Shown here in pieces: positions 8,760 through 17,693 of a stretch of 64,000 bases of DNA. The DNA is taken from positions 3,100,001 to 3,164,000 of the forward strand of contig NZ_CP046172.1 in assembly GCF_011801145.1 (NCBI RefSeq). The letters are read 5' to 3'. A model generated the notes under the pieces. The model had not been told where the DNA came from. It made no database searches and saw nothing but the letters and a program-made list of their open reading frames with translations. Origin of the DNA: Nocardia arthritidis. GTDB lineage: Bacteria > Actinomycetota > Actinomycetes > Mycobacteriales > Mycobacteriaceae. The position numbers were made by a program, and so were the translations under genes. How positions within the stretch are numbered: position 1 is the stretch's first letter; every line of letters begins with the position of its first letter.

Positions 8760-9407
8760 ATGAGCAACGCGATAACCATTTACGCCGCCGAGTCCGGCGG
8801 TGTCGCGGGATGGGCTACGACGATCATGCACACCCTCGGGGGACCGGGCGCGGCGGTGGCCAATGCCGCCGACAGCGTGTTCCCGGCCATCCCGAGCGAA
8901 ATAATCCTTCCGCTGGCCGGTTTCGCGGCCGCACGCGGAGAGATGCCGTTGGCCGGCGCGCTGGTGTGGACCACCATCGGTTCGGTGGTCGGTGCGCTGG
9001 TGCTGTACCTGCTCGGCGCGCTGGTCGGGAGGGAGCGTCTGTACGCCCTCGCGACCCGGTTACCGCTGATTCGGGCCGAAGACCTCGAGCGCAGCGAGCA
9101 ATGGTTCGCCCGGCACGGCCGCAAGGCCGTGTTGTTCGGTCGGATGGTGCCGGTGGTGCGGTGTCTGGTCTCGGCGCCGGCCGGTGTCGAGCGGATGCCG
9201 GTCGGCCAGTTCATCGCGCTCACCGCTGTGGGCAGCGCGATCTGGAACACCCTGTTCGTGCTGGCCGGGTATCACCTGGGCGAAAACTGGGAATTGGTCC
9301 GCGATTACGCTGCGCGGTACCAACTGGCCGTCGGCATCGCGGCAGGCGTGGCAGTGATCTTCTGGTTGGTTCGCCGCGTGCGCGGTCGGTCTAGCCTGGG
9401 TTCGTGA
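8760..9407 (+). CDS. DedA family membrane protein
   Basis: This integral membrane protein of about 215 residues has the DedA/VTT signature. It shows VFPAIPSEIILPLAGFAA near the N-terminus, then GRMVPVVRCLVSAPAGVERM and a final hydrophobic helix (LAVGIAAGVAVIFWLV). DedA proteins act in lipid scrambling and envelope homeostasis. The start is ATG 8760 with GGCGG upstream; GTG 8751 is an in-frame alternative. Its stop overlaps the GTG start of the histidine kinase (GTGA), so the three genes to 11136 form an operon. This suggests an envelope-sensing circuit. Confidence 0.8.
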   Translation: MSNAITIYAAESGGVAGWATTIMHTLGGPGAAVANAADSVFPAIPSEIILPLAGFAAARGEMPLAGALVWTTIGSVVGALVLYLLGALVGRERLYALATRLPLIRAEDLERSEQWFARHGRKAVLFGRMVPVVRCLVSAPAGVERMPVGQFIALTAVGSAIWNTLFVLAGYHLGENWELVRDYAARYQLAVGIAAGVAVIFWLVRRVRGRSSLGS

Positions 9408-10501
9408 TCATGGTCGATGAGCCCTCGCTGCCGCGCCGGGCTTGCTACCCCGTCATCGGCGCGATAATCGGGACCTGCACGGCTTTACGTGGGCTCGCGG
9501 CACTCGTCAGCGGGAATAGTCTCGGCCTGCGCCGCCACGCCCGCCGGGAACGGCATCGACTCGCGCGCTGGTTCCGCGCCGCTGCCGTGGCCGAGCTACC
9601 CGACCGCGACCCCACCGGCTACGTGCTGCTGCGCGCACTCTACGCGGTCGTCGGTGGGGTCATGCTGATCGTGGCCGGCGCGGCCGCGCTGGGTTACTTC
9701 GGGTGGGCGCTGGAACTCACACTGGTGCACCGCATTCCACTGACGACCAGCGTGGTGTCGCTCGCTGTCGGGGCCGTGGGGATATACCTGTGCCGCCAGT
9801 TCGCGCTCGCCCTCGGTCAGGGCGACATCGCCGCGGCGATGCGGTATCTGGGCGAGGACGGCACCCAATCGCGGTTGCGGGAACTCGAACGCACTCGCGC
9901 CGATGTTATTCGTGCCGTCGACGACGAACGGCGCCGAATCGAACGCAGCCTCCACGACGGGGTGCAGCAGCGAACCGTCACGCTCGCACTGCAATTGGGC
10001 CGCATGCGCCGAAACATGCAGCGCCGGAACACGACCGCACTCGCCGACGAACTCGATCGCGCCGTCGAGCAGGCAACCGGATTGCTCGCCGACCTGCGCG
10101 AGGTGGCATGGCGGATCTACCCATCGATCCTCGACGAGCGCGGCCTCGCGGCGGCACTGCGGGGCCTGTCCGCACACACCATGATGCCGCTGCGGCTCGA
10201 GCTGAGCATCGAGTGCGAACCGCCGACCCCGGTCGCGGCGGCGGCGTACTTCGTGGTCGCCGAGGCCGCGACGAACGCTGCCAAACACTCTGGGGCAAAG
10301 GATATCTCGGTGACCGTGACGCACCTGGCGGATCGGATCGTCGCCGCGGTCCGAGACGACGGCATCGGCGGGGCCGACCCCGAGGGCGGCGGCCTGACCG
10401 GGCTGCGGCGCCGGGTGGCTGCCCTCGACGGCGTACTGCGGGTGCACAGCCCCACCGGGGGCCCGACCATCGTGACCGCGGAGCTGCCATGCGTATCGTG
10501 A
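9404..10501 (+). CDS. NarL-type sensor histidine kinase
   Basis: The 365-residue kinase has two hydrophobic segments (residues about 85-105 and 110-135). A HisKA_3 dimerisation motif carries the phospho-acceptor H184 in ERRRIERSLHDGVQQR. A HATPase domain has the N-box EAATNAAKHSGA and the G-box DDGIGGADPEGGGLTGLRRR. No extracytoplasmic sensor domain is evident, so it probably senses within or near the membrane, perhaps with the coupled DedA protein. It overlaps the response regulator gene by 13 bp. Confidence 0.9.
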   Translation: MIMVDEPSLPRRACYPVIGAIIGTCTALRGLAALVSGNSLGLRRHARRERHRLARWFRAAAVAELPDRDPTGYVLLRALYAVVGGVMLIVAGAAALGYFGWALELTLVHRIPLTTSVVSLAVGAVGIYLCRQFALALGQGDIAAAMRYLGEDGTQSRLRELERTRADVIRAVDDERRRIERSLHDGVQQRTVTLALQLGRMRRNMQRRNTTALADELDRAVEQATGLLADLREVAWRIYPSILDERGLAAALRGLSAHTMMPLRLELSIECEPPTPVAAAAYFVVAEAATNAAKHSGAKDISVTVTHLADRIVAAVRDDGIGGADPEGGGLTGLRRRVAALDGVLRVHSPTGGPTIVTAELPCVS

Positions 10502-11136
10502 TCGCCGAGGATTCGGCGCTGCTGCGCGAGGGGCTGGTCCGCCTGCTCACCGACGAGGGCCACGACGTCGTCGCGGTCGGTACAGCGATCGAACTCGTCC
10601 ACGAAACCGAGAGCAGCACACCCGATCTCGTCATCGTCGATGTCCGCATGCCGCCGACGCATACCACCGAGGGAATCGACGCGGCACGCGACCTGAAGTC
10701 CCGGTTCCCCGATCTGGGCGTGCTCGTACTGTCGCAATACGTCGAGCGGCACAACGCGATCGAGCTCCTCACATCCGGAATCGGCGGAGTCGGCTACCTT
10801 CTCAAAGACCGTGTCGCCAATGTCGACGCCTTCCTCGCCGACCTCGACCGAATCGCGGCCGGTGGCACCACATTCGATCCCGAGGTCGTCCGGCAACTAT
10901 TCGCACAACAACGTCGCGCCGACCCACTCGCCTCCCTCACCTCCCGCGAACTCGATGTACTCCAGCTCCTCGCCCAAGGGCTCACCAATACCGGCATCGC
11001 CGACCGACTGTCGCTGTCCACCAGCGCGGTCGAGAAACATATCAACGCCATCTTCGCCAAGCTGCACCTCACCAAGGACCCCGCACACAGCCAACGCGTC
11101 CGTGCAATCCTGATCTACCTGGAACAAAGCACATAG
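10489..11136 (+). CDS. LuxR/NarL-family response regulator
   Basis: The 215-residue protein has a receiver domain with phospho-acceptor D51 (LVIVDVRMPP), acidic-pocket residues near IAEDSA, and the conserved lysine in YLLKDR. A C-terminal LuxR helix-turn-helix follows (LTSRELDVLQLLAQGLTNTG, then STSAVEKHINAIFAKL). ATG 10489 lies inside the end of the kinase gene, showing tight coupling. It is the cognate partner of the upstream kinase. Targets are unknown, and autoregulation is likely for this class. Confidence 0.9.
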   Translation: MRIVIAEDSALLREGLVRLLTDEGHDVVAVGTAIELVHETESSTPDLVIVDVRMPPTHTTEGIDAARDLKSRFPDLGVLVLSQYVERHNAIELLTSGIGGVGYLLKDRVANVDAFLADLDRIAAGGTTFDPEVVRQLFAQQRRADPLASLTSRELDVLQLLAQGLTNTGIADRLSLSTSAVEKHINAIFAKLHLTKDPAHSQRVRAILIYLEQST

Positions 11137-11290
11137 CCCGCCTGCCACCGCCGTTCCCGCCATCGACGACGAGCCCTTCGGCCGATCCGCCATTCGACGA
11201 TTCGGCCCACCGGCCCTTCCGGATGGGGACCTTGCCTCCCGAGTCCTCCGTTGCCCGAAAACCGGGTGCGGACGGTCGGCGCGGTGGTGT

Positions 11291-12202
11291 GTGATCGCGG
11301 GTATGGCGATTGTGTTGGGCACGCCCGGAGTCGACGGCCTGCGCGAGCCTGTGGGAGCGTTGCGGGAGTGGCAGTACGACGGGGCGCCGATGCAACTGCA
11401 TCCGGGGGATCTGGGCTGGTTCTGGCGGTTCGGTGCACAGGCTACGGCCGCGGCGGTGCGGACTTGGCGCCGGGAGGGACAGATTCGCGCGGTCGGGCTG
11501 CTGGACGGGCCCACGTTGTTGCGGCTGGCGATCGCGCCGGATGCCGGGCGGGATGAGGAGCTGGCGCGGCAGCTGGTCGAGGACGTGACCGCCCCGGAGC
11601 GCGGCGTATTGATAGAGGGGCAGGCGTGCGTCGCCGCGCCGACGGGCGCACTGGTCCGCGATCTGCTGTCCGGGGACGGCTGGAACGCCGACGAGCCGTG
11701 GATGCCGCTTCGCCGCGACCTCACCGAGCCGGTGCCGGACCCGGGTGTGCGGATCGAGGTGATCGGGCCGGAGCAGGCGCACGTGCGGACCGCCGTACAG
11801 CGGGCATCGTTCGACGGGTCGTCGTTCACCGTCGAGCGCTGGCACGCGATGGCGGCCGGGTTGCCGTACGCCGACGCCCGGTGTCTGGTCGCCTACGACG
11901 ACCAGGGCGAGGCGGTGGCGGCGGTGACGGTGTGGTCGGCCGGTCCTGCGAAGCCCGGGTTGCTCGAGCCGATGGGCGTGCATCGAAAACATCGCGGCCA
12001 CGGCTACGGCAAGGCGATCACCGTCGCCGCGGCGGCCGCACTTCAGGAGCTCGGTTCGTCGAGCGCGATCGTCTGCACCCCGAGCTCCAATATCGGTGCG
12101 ATCGTCACCTACAAGTCGGCCGGCTTCCAACAACTCCCCGAGATCCGGGACCAATGTCGGGTACTGGACTTGCTCGGCAAGCCGATCACGGTGAGCGAAT
12201 AA
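11291..12202 (+). CDS. GNAT family N-acetyltransferase
   Basis: The 303-residue protein has a C-terminal GNAT domain. The acetyl-CoA binding motif reads VHRKHRGHGYGKAIT, followed by a typical motif B region ending VTYKSAGF. The N-terminal half looks like a degenerate second GNAT repeat. The likely start is GTG 11291, or ATG 11303. The substrate is unknown and the gene stands alone. Confidence 0.8.
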   Translation: MIAGMAIVLGTPGVDGLREPVGALREWQYDGAPMQLHPGDLGWFWRFGAQATAAAVRTWRREGQIRAVGLLDGPTLLRLAIAPDAGRDEELARQLVEDVTAPERGVLIEGQACVAAPTGALVRDLLSGDGWNADEPWMPLRRDLTEPVPDPGVRIEVIGPEQAHVRTAVQRASFDGSSFTVERWHAMAAGLPYADARCLVAYDDQGEAVAAVTVWSAGPAKPGLLEPMGVHRKHRGHGYGKAITVAAAAALQELGSSSAIVCTPSSNIGAIVTYKSAGFQQLPEIRDQCRVLDLLGKPITVSE

Positions 12203-12338
12203 CCATGAGCCGCTATAGCTCAATAGTGATGTAACCCACAGCAAAATCTCAGCGATGGATGAGTACGAGGTGCGCACCTCCCACAGGTCGGGGACGGAAC
12301 AAATTGTGCCCCACGGGCGCAGGAAGACAGGTGACATC

Positions 12339-12929
12339 ATGCGCACCGCTACTCTCGGCCGGATCCTCACGGCCACCGGGCTCATGGTCGGCAGCGTGCT
12401 GGCCATTCCCGCTGTTTCGGGCTCATCGCCGGCGCCGTTGGTCGAGACCCAGATCCCCACGCAGCTGCCCGCGCTGTCCTGTGATGTGGGAGGACAAGCA
12501 GATCTTGTGCCTCCTAAAGCGCTGTACGCGGCGTCATATCGACACTGCACCGTTCCTGGTGCGCTCGTCGGTAGCCCGCCCCCGCAGTACAGTTCATGGC
12601 TGGCCACGACGCCGGCCAGCATGACCGGTTGCGACCCGGCGGGACCGATAGTCCTCACCGGATCGGCAAACCTCTACTGGGTCGACCGCAACGACACCTT
12701 CCAGAACGGCACCGCCGACTACACCATCACCCTGAATCTGAGTAATCCGAGCAACGGGGCGAATTTGGTCATCAACGTCAAGAACGGGCCGTACAAGGGT
12801 TACTCGATCAACGCCATCGTGGCCCTCACGACGGACAGCCCGATGACGTGCCCCGATGGCACAAAGTCGTTTGCCCGTGTCTTCATCGATGGTCCGCCCG
12901 ATTCGGTCAACTTCTTCAAAACCTCCTGA
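12339..12929 (+). CDS. Secreted hypothetical protein
   Basis: From ATG 12339 the protein has a clear signal peptide (MRTATLGRILTATGLMVG, then SVLAIPAVSGSS). The mature region of about 165 residues has four cysteines and beta-rich patterns (ADYTITLNLSNPSNGANLVI). It is probably exported by Sec. The family is not recognised. The gene is followed by a strong stem-loop terminator. Confidence 0.75.
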   Translation: MRTATLGRILTATGLMVGSVLAIPAVSGSSPAPLVETQIPTQLPALSCDVGGQADLVPPKALYAASYRHCTVPGALVGSPPPQYSSWLATTPASMTGCDPAGPIVLTGSANLYWVDRNDTFQNGTADYTITLNLSNPSNGANLVINVKNGPYKGYSINAIVALTTDSPMTCPDGTKSFARVFIDGPPDSVNFFKTS

Positions 12930-12951
12930 CCGGAGCCGATAAGTCACCGGC

Positions 12952-12989
12952 TGGATGTGGCATTGCCTTACCCGGCGATGCCACATCCA
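12952..12989 (+). terminator. Stem-loop terminator after the secreted protein gene
   Basis: TGGATGTGGCAT (12952-12963) and its perfect complement ATGCCACATCCA (12978-12989) flank a 14-nt loop that can add four more pairs. It lies 23 bp after the stop. No clear T-run follows, as is usual in high-GC actinobacteria. Confidence 0.7.
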
Positions 12990-13120
12990 AGGCGGTATCG
13001 GGCGCAGGCATTCCGACGGGCGGCTTCGCTACCTAACCGGCATACCGGATATCTCGAGCCCCAGCACATTTACGCCACGCCTGGCCGCGGCTGCTCGAAC
13101 GAGTACGCAGAAGCGGGCCG

Positions 13121-13753
13121 CTACGACTTCGGGGTGTCGGTGAGCGTGCCTGAGATCTTGCTGTCGTCGCTCGTGCCCTGAAATCCGTCCGGGCTACACG
13201 ATCCCAGCTTCAGGCTCGTTACCTGACCGTCGAACGTTATCGTGCTTTTCTTTCCGAACACAGACAGAGTGCCCTCGACGTCAAGTTTTGCGTTACCGCC
13301 TTTCGAAGGAACGACTATCGAACCTTTCGTCAGCTTGAATATTTCTTCATCACCGTTGGCGTCCTTGTCGTCGGTTCCCACCTTGGAAAGCGAGATTTCA
13401 CAGGCGCTACCGTTCGGATGGAACTCGAGGGCATCTTTGTTCACAGGATCATCGATGGGCAACTCGACGCAGCTGGAATCGCTGTCGGAGGTGTATTTGA
13501 TGTCAGACTTGACGGTGAATCCCTTGTCGCCTTTGTTCCGTGTCACCGAGATCGGGGTGTTCTCGGCGATCGTGCATGTAGTCGTGTTCGTGTCCGACTT
13601 CTCCGCCATCGCGGCAGGGGCGGCGACCGCGCTGTAGCCGAGTGCCCAGACGCTCAGCAGCACTGCGGCGGCCGGGGCGAACCGGCCCGGTCCTGTGTGA
13701 TGCGAACGCGGCGAACTCGCCGGTGCCTGTGCTTTCGATCGTTCGATTTCCAT
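13121..13753 (-). CDS. Secreted hypothetical protein with long N-terminal export signal
   Basis: From ATG 13753 (GGAAGG upstream) the protein has 210 residues. A charged N-region is followed by the hydrophobic stretch FAPAAAVLLSVWALGYSAVA and a probable cleavage after AAPAAMA. The mature part is acidic with four cysteines (TTTCTIAE, DSSCVELP, GSACEISL, LGSCSPDG), suggesting two disulfides. The pattern recalls small secreted antigens, but I recognise no family. Confidence 0.7.
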   Translation of the reverse strand: MEIERSKAQAPASSPRSHHTGPGRFAPAAAVLLSVWALGYSAVAAPAAMAEKSDTNTTTCTIAENTPISVTRNKGDKGFTVKSDIKYTSDSDSSCVELPIDDPVNKDALEFHPNGSACEISLSKVGTDDKDANGDEEIFKLTKGSIVVPSKGGNAKLDVEGTLSVFGKKSTITFDGQVTSLKLGSCSPDGFQGTSDDSKISGTLTDTPKS

Positions 13754-14426
13754 GCAAACCTTCCGTTGTTTGTGTGGCGCGTCGATACGACAACGCCGCG
13801 CCGCCAGGATGTTTCGGCACGGCCTCGCCACGACCCCGGGCTGAGGTCGGGTAGAACCGATCACCAGCTGGACCTCGTCTCCGCGTGCCGGATCGACGGG
13901 TTGCGCCGGACTGGGACAGACTGTTCCAGCCGGTAGCCAACCGATTCCGAAACCGCATTCGTTGCGGTGCGGGATACGGATGGGTCGAATTCGGCAAACT
14001 CGTCACGGGTCCCGGATCGGCGGCCAGGTGCCGCGCCGCCTCCCAGGACCGTTCCACGAACGTACGGAAATCGGCTGCTTCCGTGCGTTGGGGCGATCGA
14101 GATCAGCTCGGCGCGTTGATCTCCGGACCACGCGGTAATTGCGGATACTTGCATCGACTGGAGCCAGCTTGTGGGTGGGTGACTTGAATGGCTTGATACA
14201 GAACGCTTTACGCTGCTGACCGTGCGTTCGGACGACAGCGGCCTGCCCGCAGGTGGCGTTGTCATGCCGGATGTGGCTGTGGCGTTTCCGGACAACTAAT
14301 TCTGACGATGCAGCGTGTCCGGGAAAGCCGGGGGCACAATCGTTTTCGCGTCGCAGTCGTGAGTGGAGTACTGGCGCTGCCTGGATCGCCGCCCTAAGAT
14401 CGTTGCCAGTACCCGAGGGGGAGACG
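13754..14426. other. Stretch of about 670 bp without a supported gene
   Basis: Several frames are open, but none has a convincing start, length and codon pattern together. A short minus-strand reading near 14003-14093 (EAADFRTFVERSWEAARHLA) looks coding-like but has an upstream stop and no start. It could be a remnant. Confidence 0.4.
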
Positions 14427-14453
14427 ATGAGTATCACCGAGTTGTGCCGATGA
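14427..14453 (+). CDS. Eight-residue leader peptide coupled to the methyltransferase
   Basis: ATG 14427 follows GAGGGGGAG and reads MSITELCR, then TGA. The stop overlaps the ATG (14450) of the methyltransferase as ATGA. This is a classic translational-coupling layout. Whether it senses an amino acid or simply loads ribosomes cannot be told from sequence. Confidence 0.5.
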   Translation: MSITELCR

Positions 14454-15175
14454 CGGCCCGGCGCCGCGGCTCCTACGGCGTGGATGGGCCACCGCAGCTC
14501 CTCGGCCTCGGAGTTTCCTCCTTGGCGTTCCTCGTCGCCGCCGTGGTTGTGCGCCAACGGATTTCCCGGTGGCTGCTGGCGATCGGTCTCAGTGGAGCTC
14601 TGCAATGGCTCCTGTATCTGTATGTCACCCGCCGAGGAAAATTCCAGGTCTGGGAAACCTTGCTCGACGACCTGCGCCTGCGAGGCGATGAATGCCTGCT
14701 GGATCTCGGGTGCGGTCGCGGTGCGGTACTGCTCGCCGCCGCTCGGAGACTGCCGAACGGTCGCGCCGTCGGTGTCGATCTGTGGCGCACGATCGACCAG
14801 TCCGGGAACGCACCGGAGGTCACCGAACGGAACGCTCGAGCCGAAGAAGTTGCCGACCGCATCGAACTCCGTACCGGTAACCTGACACGGCTTCCCTTCT
14901 CGGACAACACCTTCGATGTCGTTACCGCCAGCCTCGCCATTCACAACATTGCCGACGCCCAGCGTCGTGCCGATGCCCTGCGGGAAGCCGTGCGCGTGCT
15001 GCGCCCCGGAGGCCGCCTCGTCATCGTGGATGTCTTTCACACTCGCGAATACCAGACCGCCTTGGAACTACTCGGCGCCACCGCAGTCTCCTCCCGCTCC
15101 GCCGGTTGGCGCATGTGGTGGGGCGGTCCCTGGATCACCACCCGCATCGTAACCGCCACTGCGCCAGCCGTTTAG
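14450..15175 (+). CDS. Membrane-anchored class I SAM-dependent methyltransferase
   Basis: The 241-residue protein has two N-terminal hydrophobic helices ([17 protein letters not shown] and [19 protein letters not shown]). A class I methyltransferase domain follows, with motif I as [19 protein letters not shown], an acidic VGVDLW, and motif IV/post-motif [13 protein letters not shown] and [14 protein letters not shown]. It probably methylates a small molecule at the membrane. Translation appears coupled to the 8-codon leader. The substrate is unknown. Confidence 0.8.
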   Translation: MTARRRGSYGVDGPPQLLGLGVSSLAFLVAAVVVRQRISRWLLAIGLSGALQWLLYLYVTRRGKFQVWETLLDDLRLRGDECLLDLGCGRGAVLLAAARRLPNGRAVGVDLWRTIDQSGNAPEVTERNARAEEVADRIELRTGNLTRLPFSDNTFDVVTASLAIHNIADAQRRADALREAVRVLRPGGRLVIVDVFHTREYQTALELLGATAVSSRSAGWRMWWGGPWITTRIVTATAPAV

Positions 15176-15188
15176 CCGTAGTTCGGCG

Positions 15189-16022
15189 TCAGCCTCGGCG
15201 TATCCATCCTTGGGTGATGTCGCCGAGGTTCCACCAGGAAACGTATTGTGTGTCTTGGGATTTCAATTCCCAGGATGTGTTGAGTCTGTCGAAGAAGGCG
15301 TCGTCTCCGGTTTTGCCGCCCTTGGGTTCTCCGATGAAGATCAGGCGTTGGCCGCCAGCCTCTTCGAAGGCGTGGAGTGCTCGGGACGCCATTGCGTCGC
15401 CCCATCCTGGTGGCCAGCACAGGAACAGCACGCTGTCCTTTTGATGCTCGGTGGTGAGGTTGTCGAGGGTGCTGACCGGGTACCAGACATCGAGTTGTCC
15501 TGCGGCAGAGGGGAAGGACACGTTCGTGGTCTGGTCCGGTGGTTCCGAGTCGAATGCCGACACTGCCACGTCGTGCTTTGCCAGTTGATCGGCCCAGTAG
15601 CCGCGGCCCGCGCCGAGTTCGAGAACACTCTGCCCTTCGGTGAATTCCTTTATCCACGACAGGGTTTCGGGGGATGGGATCGCGTATGCGTAGACGGCTT
15701 GCAGGATCATCTGTGCGTAGCCGAGTCGTGCGCTGCCGTTCGGCCGACCGCCGTCGACGACCCTTCGCTGTTCGGTGTCGGTGACCGATGGGCCGACGAT
15801 GTCCCAGTACGGGTTCGCCGATGTCGTCGGACCGCCGGTCATGAAGTGCACGAATCGGAGATCGAACGCCGCATCGGCAACGTCATCGCCGGTTCTGGGT
15901 AGCTGGGGTGCCATGTCGAGATAGTCGGCGACCTTCGGGTACTCGGTTCGGAGTCGTTGCTCGTCTCCCAGCAGTGCGGCCAGTTCGTCCCGTCGCTCGG
16001 TCGTCAACGAAAGCCCAGTCAT
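15189..16022 (-). CDS. SAM-dependent methyltransferase-like protein, chromosomal copy
   Basis: The 277-residue protein from ATG 16022 has a SAM-binding motif I (VLELGAGRGYWADQL), then SAFDSEPPD and LFLCWPPGWGDAMA. It aligns without gaps to the protein at 40448-41281 inside the mobile element, with 28 differences in 277 residues (about 90% identity), and the DNA is nearly identical over long runs. It is divergent from the gene at 16023; their start codons abut in CATATG. The target is unknown. Confidence 0.7.
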   Translation of the reverse strand: MTGLSLTTERRDELAALLGDEQRLRTEYPKVADYLDMAPQLPRTGDDVADAAFDLRFVHFMTGGPTTSANPYWDIVGPSVTDTEQRRVVDGGRPNGSARLGYAQMILQAVYAYAIPSPETLSWIKEFTEGQSVLELGAGRGYWADQLAKHDVAVSAFDSEPPDQTTNVSFPSAAGQLDVWYPVSTLDNLTTEHQKDSVLFLCWPPGWGDAMASRALHAFEEAGGQRLIFIGEPKGGKTGDDAFFDRLNTSWELKSQDTQYVSWWNLGDITQGWIRRG

Positions 16023-16535
16023 ATGTCGATTCTCTTGGACCACTCGCAGGAAGTCCTGCGCCGAGGCCGGCTCGACCTCGTCTCACAACTGGGGTTCAGC
16101 GAAACACCGCCGGCCTATCCCGAAGACCAGTACATGGCGGCCTACCTCGAACGCGGGACCGAACCGATCTGGGCGACCTACTCGCTGCTCGGGGTCGAGC
16201 AGTGGACCCGAGACGGCTGGCAGATCTCCTATTTCCTCGACAGAGGCATCGAAATCTGTGGTATCGCAACCGATTTCATGCAACAGGCGTATCCGAAGGC
16301 AGTGAGCCTGTTGTGCGCGTTGGGTCGCTACAACGAATGCCCCGGAGCGTACCGGCCGTGCCGGTTGGTGCCGGTCGTGCGGGTACCGTGCCGCTGCGGG
16401 TGCGGCTGCCGAGAACGCTCACAGCGGCGGCGCACCGACGATCGAGGCGATCAGCCGACCGACGAACTGAATGATATTGATCCAAATGGGAAGAGCGGCA
16501 ACGTAACTCACGACGAGCCTCCTGAAGCGGGATAG
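16023..16535 (+). CDS. Hypothetical protein, possibly frameshifted at its C-terminus
   Basis: The first 100 residues or so (MSILLDHSQEVLRRGRLDLV, then DQYMAAYLERGTEPIWATYS, then DRGIEICGIATDFM) look like a genuine protein. After about residue 110 the sequence becomes arginine- and cysteine-rich and overlaps a convincing minus-strand peptide (16419-16511). The real gene may therefore end or have decayed near 16350. The start abuts the divergent methyltransferase start. The function is unknown. Confidence 0.4.
   Translation: MSILLDHSQEVLRRGRLDLVSQLGFSETPPAYPEDQYMAAYLERGTEPIWATYSLLGVEQWTRDGWQISYFLDRGIEICGIATDFMQQAYPKAVSLLCALGRYNECPGAYRPCRLVPVVRVPCRCGCGCRERSQRRRTDDRGDQPTDELNDIDPNGKSGNVTHDEPPEAG
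16419..16511 (-). CDS. 30-residue hydrophobic peptide
   Basis: GTG 16511 follows a perfect AGGAGG at 16518-16523 with a six-base gap. It encodes a 30-residue peptide (MSYVAALPIWINIIQFVGRL, then IASIVGAPPL), a probable single membrane helix. The GTG overlaps the TGA of a longer upstream frame (GTGA). The strong ribosome site and clean hydrophobic helix are the evidence. No family is recognised. Confidence 0.5.
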   Translation of the reverse strand: MSYVAALPIWINIIQFVGRLIASIVGAPPL

Positions 16536-16808
16536 CGGAAAGGAAGAATTCGTCGTCCTCGTCCCAGTCGTCGGGCTCGGTATTCCGTTGCGGGCGTGGG
16601 GCAGTGGGCGGTGCCGGTGGTGGGGCCGCGCCCTGGAACGCAGTCGTCTTGCGGCCAGGGGTTGCCCACGGATCCGGTGCGTGGCGGATCCGCCGCGATT
16701 TCGAGATTCCGCTCTTTCTGCAGCGGGTCGTCGCGGCGTGGGATGTGCTTGCGGCGCAAAGGCTGAGGCGGGGGTAGGCAGGGTGGCTCCGGCGTACGAC
16801 AGGACCAG
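16508..16808 (-). pseudogene. Possible frameshifted ORF upstream of the small peptide
   Basis: Minus-strand reading shows coding-like text in one phase (QPLRRKHIPRRDDPLQKERN, NPWPQDDCVPG). It then switches to another phase (PPPAPPTAPRPQRNTEPDDW, DEDDEFFLSAIPLQEARREL). Together these would make a proline- and acid-rich small protein of a kind common in actinobacteria. No start codon is visible after the upstream gene's stop. A frame change near 16630 is inferred. Confidence 0.3.
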
Positions 16809-17174
16809 CTATCGACGTCGCCTTTCCCGGTGCGCGATGAACCATTCCGCTGCGGTTTGCGCTGCCTCGAGTGGGGCGATGTTGTCGTGGCACAGACCAT
16901 CCGGCGGCGAGGTGTCGATACCCGCACTGGTTGCCCTGACGCCGTCGTCCCAGTTGAGACCTGCTGGACTCCACCCGCCGCGGAGGGAGGTTCCGTCGTA
17001 GTCGACGCGCAGTGTGTCGTGGATATGGCCGTTCCTGTCTACGAGGTCCAGGGAGGCGATCACCCAGAGAGTGCCGTCGTCGTCTGCGTGGTACCAATCG
17101 TCTATGGCTGCCACCTGTGTTCTCAGCGCGGCAAAGAAACTCTGCTCATCCGGTGTCGGATCTTGATGGCGCAC
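16809..17174 (-). CDS. Hypothetical protein, 121 residues
   Basis: This soluble, acidic protein (MRHQDPTPDEQSFFAALRTQ, DDGTLWVIASLDLVDRNGHI, TAAEWFIAHRERRRR) has host-like codon use. There is no signal peptide or membrane segment. It lies at the head of a short leftward run with the possible frameshifted ORF and the 30-residue peptide. The family is unknown. Confidence 0.6.
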   Translation of the reverse strand: MRHQDPTPDEQSFFAALRTQVAAIDDWYHADDDGTLWVIASLDLVDRNGHIHDTLRVDYDGTSLRGGWSPAGLNWDDGVRATSAGIDTSPPDGLCHDNIAPLEAAQTAAEWFIAHRERRRR

Positions 17175-17693
17175 AGTGCCATTCTCCTCTCCTTACAGTG
17201 GCGGCCCAGCGCGCGCTCGACAACAATCGCCGTCACAGACCTTGGCCGCCAAGAACCTCCGCTCCCGCACAATGGGATTTCGCCCTGGACATCCGGCGCG
17301 CGCCACGGCCCGCTCGGATCGGACTGAAGTAGTGCCAGCAGCACGTTCGCGTCCGGTACAGGCCACCTAGCGCGACAATTTGACGGGTCGCGGGAGCAGA
17401 AGCTCCCGCGGTTCGTTCTGTTCAATCGCTTTGATCGCGGCACGAATCCCTGTGTACGCCTATCGAGTTCAACGCATACGCACTCTATCGGCGGTACGGA
17501 TTCTCCACATTCGGAGCGTGCCCAGGTGCGGGCGGAAATGGGGGCGGTGGCAGCCTGTAACCGGGAACCGTCGATGCGCGTTCGGCTCGGATCCAGCGCC
17601 CCGTCGCGGGCAGCGCGGCCAGGGTTGCCCGGGCACAATCGAGTGGGCTGACTGCACTGCCGAACTGTTCAGGCGCAACGCCTTTCACAGTTC
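17175..17693. other. Non-coding stretch
   Basis: No frame in this 519-bp stretch has a credible start and protein-like composition. I see nothing in it beyond the probable promoter of the 121-residue gene. Confidence 0.45.

Noticed and set aside
9703..10500. Arg-rich extension upstream of the response regulator in its own phase
   Set aside because: It runs through the histidine kinase gene; the receiver domain begins exactly at ATG 10489.
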